DNA of 64,000 nucleotides, from NCBI GenBank assembly GCA_021527695.1, contig JAKFAO010000009.1, forward strand, positions 682,001 through 746,000, read 5' to 3'. Shown here in pieces: positions 34,928 to 45,768 of this stretch; positions within the stretch are counted from its first letter, which is position 1, and each line of letters begins with the position of its first letter. The position numbers and the translations under genes were made by a program. The notes beneath the pieces were generated by a model, which was given only the letters and a program-made list of their open reading frames with translations, was not told where the DNA came from and made no database searches. This stretch comes from Naematelia aurantialba. Taxonomy: Eukaryota; Basidiomycota; Tremellomycetes; Tremellales; Naemateliaceae.

Positions 34928-34950
34928 ACCCAGGGAATGTAACCCTGGGT
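34928..34950. repeat. Stem-loop, 8-bp stem, 7-nt loop
   Basis: Arms ACCCAGGG and CCCTGGGT around AATGTAA. It adjoins the tRNA-like T-arm on the minus strand. Confidence 0.85.
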
Positions 34951-35045
34951 GGGATTCGAACACGGTGGCAATTTGATTGCAGTTGTGTCGCAAGGTACCA
35001 GAAAGTGTGGCCAACACTTACCGATACACCAATGCTAAAGCCAGA
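34950..35045 (-). other. tRNA-like / pol III promoter remnant (possible SINE)
   Basis: On the minus strand GTGTTCGAATCCCAC resembles a B box/T-arm (consensus GGTTCGANTCC), preceded about 60-70 nt upstream by TTTAGCATTGGTGTATCGG, a weak A-box-like stretch. T-stem pairing is broken by a missing base, and no clean acceptor or anticodon stem can be drawn. Best read as a decayed tRNA or tRNA-derived SINE. Confidence 0.3.
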
Positions 35046-35690
35046 TGGCCAATAGTATGTAAAATTTGCACCTATAAACTGAAATCTGCTGCATGTTCAA
35101 ACCACTTTGCATCCGCATGCTTTTTGCTTTTTGTTTCCGCTCGCAAAGCGAGCGGGTCGTGCTAGTATTTAGGATTATGATTTGTGTCGTCCTCCGTGTG
35201 GTTTTTTTTTTCTCCTCCCCCTGCTCCTCCCCCCGGCCCGCCCGCAGACTTTGTCAACTTGGTCTCTGCTAGAGTTTGCTGGGACTTTCAGACAAAACCA
35301 GTGTCACTTGGCACAGTCGATCTCCGGCGGGCTCGAGTCACTGTGTCTGTGACGACGCCTCGGGCAGCATCTTTTTGTAGCTTTGGTAAGACGGGTTCTG
35401 GAATCCTTGTCGTCGTTTGAATCGTGGAATCGTCGACGTCGAGTCGTCACGTCGGCGCGGGTCTGTGTCGTCGCGGCTGTGGGCCTAGCTGTCGGTCCTG
35501 CTGTCGAACCTGCTGTCGGTCGCGACTGTCGATCTCGCTGTCGGCTCCCTGCTTGGGTTCCGCCGTTGGGTGTTCCGCGGTCCCCGTTTCCGCTGTTGCG
35601 GCTCGGCAGCATCGTATGCGCGTTGGCGCGACTGCCGAGTGATCCTCTGCGGCTGGGAAACCTGCTGGCGAACCCGGCACGTCGACAGGC

Positions 35691-38355
35691 ATGTACACCC
35701 TACAGATGTGCCAGCAGCCAGAGCGTGCCAGGCTGTGTTCGTACAAGGAGGAGAACGAAACGAGTGAGTGCGGTATTCTGTGCTGACGTGGCTGCGGGGG
35801 TCGGCGCGGCGCGGCGACGGCGACGGTGCCACGAAATGAGGCAGGGAGGCAGGGAGGCAGCGGGGCAGGGATGGATCGATTCGGATGGCTTGGGTTTCGA
35901 TGGATTTGACGTGAGAATGGTGATGGTGGTGGTGGAGGAGGAGGAGAGACGGGAGTGCAGCGTGCACCTGTGGGACGTTGCTTGAACGTGAATTGGATAC
36001 CGTGGAAAGGACCCCTTTCGACGTGGAGGGGAGGTGCAAAGGAGGTGGATAGCAGGCGGATGGGAGGTGACGTGGACGTATCGCATGCACAGCTAACGAG
36101 CTCAGTCGACCGCCGCCCCGTCGATCCTCCTCCTGTCATCGAGATTTTATCGTCTGACGAGTAAGTCTCCGTTCTCCGTTTCTCGGGTGGGATCGGGCAA
36201 TTGCCTGGTTTTGGTGTGGTAGTTTTGGAGTGGTGTTTGCGGGCGTGCTGGGATGTGCAGGAGAAGGAGGAGCGGGCACGCTGCTGCTGTTGCTGCTGCT
36301 CCTGCTGCCGCTGTATTGCCTCAGGCGAGCAACGGGGCCATACTGGTGACCAGAGAGTCGTTCTGTAGGGTCACACCGCTGGCCGAAGAGAACAGGACAA
36401 GGCGCGACAAGGACTGAGACGGTCGGCACACTACACGACGACATGGCTGCCAGACGCCAACACATGACTAACGCCGTCACAACACATGACTAACGCTGTC
36501 CACAGCCGTCCGCCCGACTCAGCCTCTCTGTTCATCCGCGTCGCCCTCGTGACCGACAACGGCACGACTGTCAAAACACCCCAGGGGTCCGAAGCCACCG
36601 CCGGCGAAGTGGTGCAGACGCCCGAGAAACTGCGGCTGCTCGACGGGCACTGGGCCGCGCTGTGCGTGTTTGCCAAGCTCAGTATTCGGCTTCCGGGGGT
36701 CTTCAGGCTCAAGTTTATGCTGTACGAGACTTCCATGTGAGTGCGGCGAGTCTGGGCTGGTGTCTCGTGTTTATTGGCCTTGGGTGGGCACGGAAGTTAT
36801 GCCTGGGAGGCCCCTACGTAATTGGGGCCTGTACTCGACGCAGACTCTCACGCAGGTGCAGACCCAGACGTGTACATTAGGCAGCAGCGGGAAGTTGAGC
36901 TCAAGTGCGCAAGGGAAGAGCGTGCTAGACGCTAAGTGGCCGTGACAGCGCGGAGGCGAGAATGTCGCAGACAGCCAGCAATGGAAATGGATAGACGACA
37001 ACCTTGAGCTTACGAAGTGCTGACACCTGGTAGATCGGGCGTGGAACAAGTCTGCAGCGCCTTGTCCGAGCCATTCGAGGTCTTCTCGCCAAAATTGTTC
37101 AAAGGGATGCGCGAATCAACGCCACTGACGAGACACCTCGCGGCGCAGGGGCTTAAGGTCAAGTTACGCACTAATACGACTGTGGGCAGACAGTGAGTGT
37201 TTCTCGGACATGTTACTCGGTGACGTATGGCACTTTGTGTCGCCGCCCGACTCGTTGGCATCTTCTTCACCCGTTGGGCATTTGTTCTCGCTCTAGCTGT
37301 CTTATGTGGCGCTCTGCCGTGGCAGCAACCTTTTGTTCCCCGTCGCGTCATCCGCTCTTGGTTTCGGGGATGACTGTCTGACTCGCACGTTGTCTGAGAT
37401 GGTCAAGGCCAGATAGTCCTGCAAGGAGACAGCCAGGCGGGCGACGCAGAATCTCCTTGACTCGGATCTCCTTGGCACGCATGACCTAGCCCTACAACGC
37501 GTGACTTTTCTGCGGCCGAGCTGATCACGCAGGAGTGACTCGCGCCGCCGCGCGCAGGCTTCGCCGGTCCCTCGGCTCGTGTGGACGGAAAGCGAACCGC
37601 TCCCGCCCAAGCGGAGAAGATTGGGAGACGACGGGATGATACCGCCTCCCGTCATCACGAGCTGGTCGGACTCGACTCGTGAGTATCTCTTCTTGCTCTG
37701 ATTTTGGTTGCTCTCCTGTTCGACACTACTCTTTCTCTTCTCTACTCGCTGCCACCGTTGTGTTCTTCTCAATTTCGTCCGACAGAGCTGTATGCGCAGG
37801 CTCGATATTTGTCCTCCCCGGTCCATGTGTTCGACGCCTGCGACCGTGCTGACTCGTGCAGCCCGCTTCGACCTCTCCGCCTTCTCCCTGGACTCGCCGA
37901 AACGCGCCCCGCTGCCGAACGCCTACTCGCCCCACCACAGCCAGTCGTACCCCCCATCGTCGTCTTATCCCTCATCGTCGTCGTACCCCTCGTCGTCGTC
38001 GCGGCCCTCGCAGCCGTCTGTGTCTCTGGGCTCGCGGGCCGAACCCGCCCTCCCATCGCCATCGCCACCGCCATCCTTACCGCCTCCACCCCCGCCTGCG
38101 CCACTCAGCAGGCCCGCGTCCTCCGCCTCGTCGTCGCTCTGGCCGTCGTGGCGCGGTTCCGGTTCCGGCCGCCCCGATATCCGGCCCGGAGACGACGGCA
38201 TGCCGTTCCTCCCGTTCCTCGCACCGCCACGACTGGCGACGATCCTGCATCCCCCTGGACCGGACCTCGAGCCAAATCGCGACCTCGAGAACCGCGACCT
38301 CGCGCCGAACCACGACACGATGGTCCTGCCCCCCATTCGCTGGCCGCACGCCTAG
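35691..38355 (+). CDS. Velvet-domain transcription regulator
   Basis: Exons 35691-35763, 36106-36160, 36506-36736, 37034-37192, 37533-37678 and 37862-38355 give 385 aa in phase. The velvet domain is rebuilt from four exons: YTLQMCQQPERARLCSYKEE, IDRRPVDPPPVIEIL, RPPDSASLFIRVALVTDNG, LDGHWAALCVFAKLSIRLPG, VFRLKFMLYET, CSALSEPFEVFSPKLFKGM and LTRHLAAQGLKVKLR. A basic cluster PPKRRRLG in exon 5 is a likely nuclear signal. The tail is Ser/Pro/Tyr-rich (PYSSSS-type repeats). Velvet proteins bind DNA as dimers and link development with secondary metabolism; this one is VosA/VelB-like by layout, exact subfamily unresolved. An upstream exon may extend the N-terminus because the domain starts right at the called ATG. 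Confidence 0.87.
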
Positions 38356-39056
38356 CCTAGCGCTGTATCTGTCGTGGACGCAGTGCGGCGGCGTGGAAAC
38401 ACGAAAAATTGTTGTCTTAGACTTTGTATCCCTTGAACGGCGACGGCGACGGCAACGGCGACGGCGACGCAAACACGAACGAGCGACGCACCGCGAGTGC
38501 GATCAGCGGTGGACCCGACGACGCTGAACTCTGCACGGATGTATATCGTAGTCGACCGCGAGTGTACCGATTGTAGACGCCATGACGAGTTGTTTTGCAT
38601 GTATTACCATGGTTTATCGAGATGCATCCATCGAGTACCACCATTCTGTATATCAACTAAGACTGGTGTGTTGGGTCTGTGCGAATCGCCGTGCGGGCGG
38701 CGTCTTTGGCGATTCAGGTAACGACTGATAGTCATGTTCCGAGTCTGCAAGCTGCAATCCCTGTTCTTTGCTAACAGCACTATCGGGTCGCTACAGGCAA
38801 CAATGCATGATTATGTCTTTACGGGGCCATGTTATCCGACAACAAACACGTTCAACGTCCACGTCCACCGTCCGAACCCCCCACGGTCCGCCCAACAGCC
38901 CGCGCTTTTATTGCCCAATTGTATAAAGAATACTCTTAACCTTGCCGAGGCGCTCCCCTCGTCCTCCCAGCAAGAAACATAAAGTCGATTAGACCAATAT
39001 ACCGACTACACTACGTATTTACTTTTGCATGGCATTCAAGTTCGTCGCCAAAGGAC
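38356..39056. other. Convergent intergenic region
   Basis: Between the 3' ends of the velvet and DUF3074 genes. A CGACGG hexamer tract lies at about 38437-38470. No gene or RNA recognised in 700 bp. Confidence 0.6.
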
Positions 39057-40498
39057 CTATGCCGCTGGAGCCGTCTCGACCTCGTCGCCCTCTGGGAACC
39101 GATTAACCATCCACTTGAGGAAGCTGGGGACGTCCTCGGATATACTGCTGGGTAAAGAGCCGTTTGTGACGAAGCGTGGAATATTGCCTGTACCACTGTC
39201 AGCTGCCTCGTTCGCTTTGAACCGTCCTGCGTTTCGTGGACAGAGCAGAACTTACCCCCTGCGTCGCTGCTGGTCGCCATCTTCCACTCGACACGCTTCC
39301 CTCCATCCAGCTCTTGCACACGCTCGACAGAGACATACCGCCCCCTCACGCGCGACTTTTCCTCGCCTATCTTCTCAGGGCAGTCGGGGTGGTTGAACGG
39401 TATCGATACTGCCGCTGTCAGCGGCGCCACGCCCAGAGGGTAAGTCCATGGCCTGGGCTGGATGGATGAAACCCTGGGAGAAGGCTTACTGTTCATGAAG
39501 CATCGATTTCCGGTTGGTTCCGGGCGCAGCTCGCGAGACAGAAGGAGCACGACAAACGTCCGTGGACTCGTTGGTGGTGGAGTGACATAGGTCAACGCCC
39601 AGATTTCCGCCACGTGTGGCTGCAGGACCTGCAGGCAGCGCGTCTCTCGACAGGATTCGATGTATTCGCGCTCGTTCTGTTCACCACGTCAGTTTCAGGC
39701 TCCGCCGCTTCCTCCCGTCTCTCGCAGTCAATCACAAGACACTCACTTCGGAATGATACTCTAGCAGACCTCGTCGAAAACGTTCGTACAGACCCCTTGG
39801 ATGCTGCTGCATGACTCTTGCCTGTCGCTCGACCTCGCTCTCAGCTCTGCTGGTCCCTCTGCTGATTCCATTCTCCGTCCCGCTCTCATTCTCGTGCGCT
39901 TCGCCATTAGGCTGGTCCATGCTCCTCCGGACAAGCTTATGTGATAAGGAGCGCACCAATGCTCGCGGATCGTAGGACTGGGTGTGATGTGCCTTTGGCT
40001 TCGTGAATGCCGCGACAGATTCAGTCGTGTGGAGCGATGAGCGGCCACACCAGTAGTCCTTAATCCCCAAAGCTTTCCGAGTCTTGAAACCCGTCAGCAT
40101 CGTCCTCTGGGGAGCCGCCATCAAGTAGGCAAAGAGAAAGAGTTACCTCATGGCAGTGAGAGGAGTTCTTCAAATTCACGACGTGGACAGTTCCGTCGAC
40201 TTTCGTTGAGTGTTTCTCCCACGAGCTACAGATATCAGCCACGTTCCGAAGGAAAGATACCCCTCAGCGCTCACGTCATGGAATCAATGAGCTTCTCTCC
40301 CGCCGCAAAGTGTTTGTCTAGGAACTCCTGAAATTCTGACGCACTTGTATCTGGGATAAGCTGCAAGGCAATAAAGCCACAGTGTCAGCTGGCTACATGG
40401 CGATCCACCTGCACGAGAAGAAAGAAGAAAGAAGGCTGAGTATTGATACGCACCTCGGGCTTGAGCGGTGTGATGTCCAAGTGAATCTCGGTGCTCAT
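39057..40498 (-). CDS. DUF3074 (START-like) domain protein
   Basis: Exons 40498-40454, 40360-40275, 40225-40147, 40106-39747, 39676-39490, 39408-39256 and 39187-39057 give 346 aa in phase. Features in order: FQEFLDKHFAAGEKLIDSM, SWEKHSTKVDGTVHVVNL, DYWCGRSSLHTT (the W-x-x-R-S-x-H pattern I associate with DUF3074), LLEYHSENEREYIESC, ALTYVTPPPTSPRTFVVLLL, RGRYVSVERVQELDGGKRVE and FLKWMVNRFPEGDEVETAP at the C-terminus. DUF3074 is a fungal lipid-binding START/SRPBCC-like fold of unknown ligand. A charged Ser/Glu-rich insertion sits after the RSSLH motif. No membrane segment or signal peptide. The stop follows GDEVETAPAA. Confidence 0.8.
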
Positions 40499-41262
40499 TT
40501 CTGCTGTTAGGATAATGGACAGGAAGGGAGGGCAAGAGGTAGTAATGACACGGGAAGGCGGACTGGTGTTCTTACAGCAAGTGTCCGACGTATTAAAGAG
40601 GTCAGACGTCTGTGGAACAACGTCGTCAGGTTCAAGGCGGGGCGGAACTTGCCGACCAAACCACGTGGTCCACGTGGCCTCGTTCCATCGTCTCGCCGGT
40701 TCTCTTGACTGTTGGAGATGGGGTTGAGGTGAGGGCAAGAGCATGCTGTGTAGCTCGAGACGCATATGGAGTCAGAGGGAGTAGGTCAAATGCATCTCTC
40801 AGTGTGGCTAAAGGATGTTGGACCAGGTCTGCAGGCGTCTCTTTGGGAAGTCTGCCGGCAAGCTTTGATGCCACAGAGGGACGTCGACTGCGCACTGATG
40901 CTGAGACGCACGTCAAGAGAACGCACATGACCTGCGTAGATGGACATGTATGGGACATCTCTTGGGGGCCATGAAGTGCGTGAGCACTCTTGTTGTCTCT
41001 GACCAGGATTTGACGAATCGCCGCATGCGGTGGGATCGTCTGCAGGTGACAGCCTCTTGCGAAATTTGCCACCCTGTTTCCCCAACGTCCGATGCCACGC
41101 CGTGCATTTTGATCCCGGGCCGACCCGACGTCACTTTTGGAAAACACAAATGGGTCTGGACCTCTACACCACAACACATTGTCTTCTCCACGACATCTCC
41201 ACCACACATGGTCATACCTTGACCTTTTGTTGTGAGTCTTCTCGACCTTTGCATCGGAGACG
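40499..41262. other. Divergent intergenic region
   Basis: 764 bp between DUF3074 (-) and the lipase gene (+). Open frames on the minus strand here have no motif and poor composition. No TATA box, repeat or RNA gene recognised. Confidence 0.55.
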
Positions 41263-43225
41263 ATGGGGACGACACTTTCCCCGTTCCGGTACATCGCATT
41301 CGCGCGGTATGTGCTCCAACGCTGGCTTGAGCACCCTCACGTGTCGAGCTGGAAGGGCAAAGGCAGAGCCTTGGTCCCGGCACCGCAGCGTAGGGTGCCG
41401 CGACATCTCTCTCACCACTCATCCCCCGTCGTCCGGTCCATGGCAACGGAGGGCAATGCTGCTACAGAGCCAATGTCGCATGGTGATATGCATCACCCCG
41501 TTGCCGGGCCTTCGGAATATCGACGGCCCTTGCGCCCGGATCCCCGCTTGCCCCCAGAACCAAAGGAAATTTACAGATTGATGAACGACGAGCGGTTGAT
41601 GATACCCGGAGCATTGAAACCGCCTCGAGAAGTTGTCGTGCTGTGTCACGGTGAGCTGCTGGGCGATCGCTGAGCTTCGGCCGATGGCTGATGAGGCAGG
41701 ATTGTACGGCTTTTCAACGGCCACTCCAATCCCACTCTTCCCTTCACTCAAGCTGCACTATTGGGCATCGGTATTGGAGGTGCTTCGAGATCGCATGGGC
41801 GTCAAAGTCGTGGTCGTTGGTGTCAAGGGGTACGTATCACATGCCCCTCTGCCCTTGTTATGTCCTCTTCTTCGTTCACTTGTTCCTTGCCTTCTTTCAC
41901 TCTTTCTTCCCCTTGCTTTGCATTTTCCTTGCTCTCTCCTTTCTTCTCTTCCTTTCTTCTCTTATGACTTCGTCCATTCCTTCGCGGCCACCAGCTGCTT
42001 GCTTTTTGTCCCAAAAACGAGATCGTTGAATGGTTCATTGCTACCATGTGATAGGCTCGAGGCTGATCAGAATAGCACCGGATCCGTCCAGGAGCGCGCC
42101 CAACAGATGCACGAATTCCTGCGCGAACGGCTACCCCGCGGTACAGGAGTCAACTTTGTCGCACACAGTATGGGGGGTCTCGACTGTCGGCACCTCATAT
42201 CTACCATCAAGCCCGACACCTATACCCCACTTTCCCTCACGACGATCGGAACTCCACACCGCGGGTCGCCGTTCATGGACTGGTGTTCCGCGAACATCGG
42301 TCTTGGAAACATCACCGCCGCAGCAGCAGCTGCTGCTGCGGATTCGGCGAAGAATGTCCCCTTCAGTCTCAAGACGCCCTTGTTATCCCGTGCACTTGAT
42401 TTGAAGCAGAAAGAGGAATCAGTTGGTAGCTCCATCATGGCCTTCACGTCAGGTCTCACATCATACTTGCTGAACATTTTCGATTCGCCGGCATATTCAA
42501 ACCTCACCACTGCCTTCCTTCGCGAATTCAACCCCCAAACGCCAGACTCGCCTTCGGTCAAATACACTTCGGTCGCTGGACGTATAGCGAAGATGTCGGT
42601 TCTTCATCCTTTGTGGTTCCCCAAACTTGTGCTTGACGCAGCAGGCGAGAAGGGATACCCATTTCCCGAACAACCGTATGAAGGCAATGATGGTCTAGTC
42701 AATGTCTCTAGTGCCAAGTGGGGCGAATTCTTGGGCGCGGTGGATGAGACTCATCACTGGGATTTGCGCGGTGAAGGTGGACTCTGGCCAAATGGAGGCT
42801 CCATCGGGGATAAGAAACCCGAGGGAAAACCTGACGAGAGCATGCCCGGCGGTTGGGACTGGCAGGGTGGGGTGCAAGAACATCTCGGGCTCGACCCAGC
42901 ATCAACTTCCAAAGAGCTTCGAGCTCAGCAGGACAGTGGTAAAGCCGGTACGAGCGATAAATCGGACAGCAGCTCTTCAAGCTGGGATGTCGCGCAGGTT
43001 GGACAGGTGCTTGACTGGGTGACAGACTACCTGCCGGGTGGGAAGAGCACTGAGGTGGGGAAGAAACAGCTTGCAGATGCGAAGAGTGAGAAGGAGAAGG
43101 AGACAAGGGAAAAGGAAGGAAAGAAGAGCAGAGACAGCGAGAAGGAGAAGGACAAGAAGGAGAAGTTTGATTTGGCGCGCTTTTATGGCGGCTTGATGAT
43201 CAAGCTCAGAGAGGATGGGTTTTGA
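41263..43225 (+). CDS. Triacylglycerol lipase, Tgl2-like alpha/beta hydrolase
   Basis: Exons 41263-41650, 41700-41829 and 42055-43225 give 562 aa. The N-terminal 100 residues are basic and may direct the protein to mitochondria, as for yeast Tgl2. Core motifs: PPREVVVLCHGLYGFST (HG oxyanion region, about residue 128), VVGVKGLEADQNSTGSVQER, NFVAHSMGGLDCRHLIS (nucleophile Ser in HSMGG, about 210), TTIGTPHRGSPFMDW. The likely acid and His lie in YEGNDGLVNVSSAKWG and DETHHWDLRG. The C-terminal 60 residues are a Lys/Glu-rich coil absent from yeast Tgl2. Exon 3 encodes an Ala9 run from a perfect palindrome. Substrate (triacylglycerol or shorter esters) is inferred from family. Confidence 0.88.
42319..42342. 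repeat. Perfect 24-bp palindrome in coding sequence
   Basis: CCGCAGCAGCAG joined directly to its reverse complement. It codes for part of an Ala run in the lipase. (CAG)3/(CTG)3 without a spacer can extrude a hairpin or cruciform. Confidence 0.9.
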
Positions 43226-43516
43226 GGGCACGGCACCACATTCATGCTGGAGCCCTCTAGGCATGCCGCGAGATGATGGAAGGAAGAAGTGTATGCATAG
43301 CGATGAAGTCGAAGCGACAGAGAGAAAACAGTGCGAGGTGGCTGACACGACACTGACGTCCAGCGAAAGCGTACAAGAGGGCAGAACAACGTTTCGTGCC
43401 GGAACTATGTGCTATGACTATGGCGATGCAAGGCGATATTTCAATCTAGAGGCAAGTTGGTGCTGTCGACGGATACAAGATATCCCCATCCTTGGCCACC
43501 TGTGCGTTTCTATGTC

Positions 43517-45480
43517 TTACTCGTCAAGATCTTGATTCAGATCCCTCAAAATCTGGTTTAGAAAACTCTTTTGAAGCTTCTTTCTCGAGGGCCGAGTTGA
43601 CGAGTCTATATAACCGAAGCAAACACAATACCATCAGCTTCTTTAACGAATATCCTGATTGCTGAAGATCGAGATTTAGGGACTCACGTTTCAAACCAAG
43701 TTGAGTGGCCTTGAGCAACACTTGCCGCTTGTTCCTCCTCCCACCGAGCTTTCGGCACACAGCGTCCCAGTCGACCTGCGGAGGCGAAGATGGCGATCGA
43801 GTCTCAGATTTGGCCTGGGATGCGGTTGAAAGCGATGACGAGATAAGATCACGGAGCCGTGAGATCTCGGAGGAGGTCCAGGGACCGCTGTATGGGTATG
43901 GCATGTCGGGGTGAGATGAGGGTGATAGAGATGAGGCGGAGGAGGAGGCACAAGAGGACCAAGTGGAGGCGGACGGGGAAGTGTCTTCAAATTTGGTGGA
44001 AGAGACGAACAAGTCCATGGGGGACGAAGAGAGAGACGCAGATGAGGAGGAGCATGGCGATAGAGAGGGTGATGAGTGCTGGCACATTCGATGGGGCACT
44101 AGGGAGCTCCGGGCGGTCGATACGCCTGTGGTCACGCACGCGAAAGACGAGGCAGGTGAATCCGCTCGGAAGGCGTCAGGCCCGGTGTAGGCGGCTATCA
44201 TGGCGGTGTTGGTAGAGACGGGTGCCGGTTTACAGGAAGGAAATCTGCAGTCGGCATCGTCAACGAGCGTCTCTGTCATGCGCTTGATCTGGTGAATGAG
44301 TGGCGCTGCGCTATTTGGACCGTTGAAGATTTCCCAGACCGCTTCGGCGGGGTACTTGTCCTTCACGCAACGTCAGCACGCCTTCACATTTTCGTGCAAG
44401 ATGATCGAGGGCCAAGACACCCACTAGTCGAGCGGCGAGATTTTGGAAAAACTCGCTGGCCAAGACGAGGATATCGCGTCTGAGCGCTTCCGCGATGAGA
44501 GGTGGCTGATCGGGATTTGCCACTGGCAGTCCTGCGCTCGTCGTCGCTTCCTGCTCCACGTGTCGCTCTGCAACACCCACCAAACCCGCAGTCATCGCAG
44601 GCCCGTCTTCCTCCATCCGTCCTGTCTCCGCGCCTTGGCCGCTCACCGACGGGTGGGTAAGAGTCGGCTCGGCAGGCTGCCCGAGTGAGCAAGTCCGGGA
44701 CGACTGGGCCGACTGGACGGAGAATGACGAGGTCGCCGAGAGAGGAATGTTCAGGTACTCGTCCATCGTATACCCTGAGCTGATGGAAATCGGAGACGGC
44801 GATGGAGACGGGCGGGAATCGCGCGCGCACGAAGAAAACACACCGGGGCGAGCACGGTCGACAGTCATGGTATCGCGCCCTGGTTCCATTTCCAGTCTCT
44901 GGACGCCGTTCCCCCAAAACTGGTCCAACCACGCTGGCCATGCCGCTTGCTCGTCTCCTCGGCCAGCGCCACTGGATCCTCCCTCGTCGACGTCGATGTC
45001 GATGCCAGTGTCCATGTCCATTTCGAGGCCCACATCGTGGCTCTGAAGAGAGGCTGCCGCCCAATGGTCTTGGCCAAAGGACGGCGAGGACCCGGCAGCT
45101 GCTGCGGCAGCTGCTGCTTTGGCCTCTCCAGCGTTTGCGAGAGGGGCGCACCACTCTCCACAGAGATGCGGAAAGGAGCCGAGGTCCCCGCCGTCTTCGT
45201 CGTGGCTCTCGTCTGGCGAGAGCGACGCCGACGCCCATGTCTTCGTAGGGCGCGGAAGCGACACTGGCACCGGCACCACCTCTGCACCAGCCCAGTAAGG
45301 GTATCCGTACGCGGTATACGCGTGAGGGTACATGGGCACCGCATTCGCAGTGACAGACGACGCAGTATGGGGACGCGGTATGATGCCCACGACGCTCATG
45401 CCCGGCTCAGCCTCGGTCCCAGCAAACGAGGTGAGTGCGCAGGGTGGCTCAGCAGAGTCTGCGCGCCTGGGCTCTCCCAT
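43517..45480 (-). CDS. Myb/SANT-like protein, putative DNA-binding regulator
   Basis: Exons 45480-44425, 44360-43688 and 43605-43517 give 605 aa. Most of the chain is low-complexity Ser/Pro/Ala with an Ala8 run and acidic patches, as in fungal transcription regulators. A short ordered region (LRRDILVLASEFFQNLAARL, DKYPAEAVWEIFNGPNSAAP) precedes the C-terminal Myb/SANT-like module: GPWTSSEISRLRDLISSSL, VDWDAVCRKLGGRRNKRQVL, LLKATQLGLKHSSTRPSRKK. The first Trp, the WDAV Trp and the basic third helix fit that fold. The third exon replaces an unspliced read-through end with RKKLQKSFLNQILRDLNQD. Target genes unknown. Confidence 0.68.
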
Positions 45481-45768
45481 GACGAGCTGGCCACACTAGC
45501 AGAGTGGGATCGATATGAATGGATGGATGGCAAAGCAACGCAATGCATACACGCGCGTTGACATGCATGAGGGGCTGTTGTGAAGAAAGGAGCGCGGACC
45601 GGTCCTTTCGTCCTTTCATCACGACCCTCACCATGATCATCAAAGGTACACACGTTGCCCTCCTCGACCTGAGGCGCGTCGGAGCAGACAGACGAGTACT
45701 CAGAGGGTGGTATGGCTACATGCATATATCGCTGGCTGATGAGACCCGCTGGCGTGCTGGCCTACTCC

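Larger units (their letters stand above)
34712..35690. other. Gene-poor patch with palindromes and tRNA-like remnant
   Basis: Holds an 18-bp palindrome (34880-34897), a stem-loop (34928-34950), a tRNA-like stretch on the minus strand (about 34950-35045) and, from 35200, the upstream region of the velvet gene. A pyrimidine tract (35201-35240) and 12-bp GCTGTCGGTC-like repeats (35475-35545) occur there. Undetected 5' exons of the velvet gene are possible. Confidence 0.5.

Noticed and set aside
34928..35045. Functional tRNA gene on the minus strand
   Set aside because: The B box is good but the T-stem lacks pairing, and no acceptor or anticodon stem can be drawn; only a remnant is reported.
37704..38360. 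Alternative frame for the last exon of the velvet gene
   Set aside because: It gives an Arg/Val-rich random-like sequence, while the chosen acceptor at 37861 gives a Ser/Pro/Tyr-rich tail in phase with the velvet domain.
40632..41294. Long minus-strand frame in the DUF3074/lipase spacer
   Set aside because: Composition is Cys/Arg-rich and random-like, with no family motif; it also covers the shared promoter of two well-supported genes.
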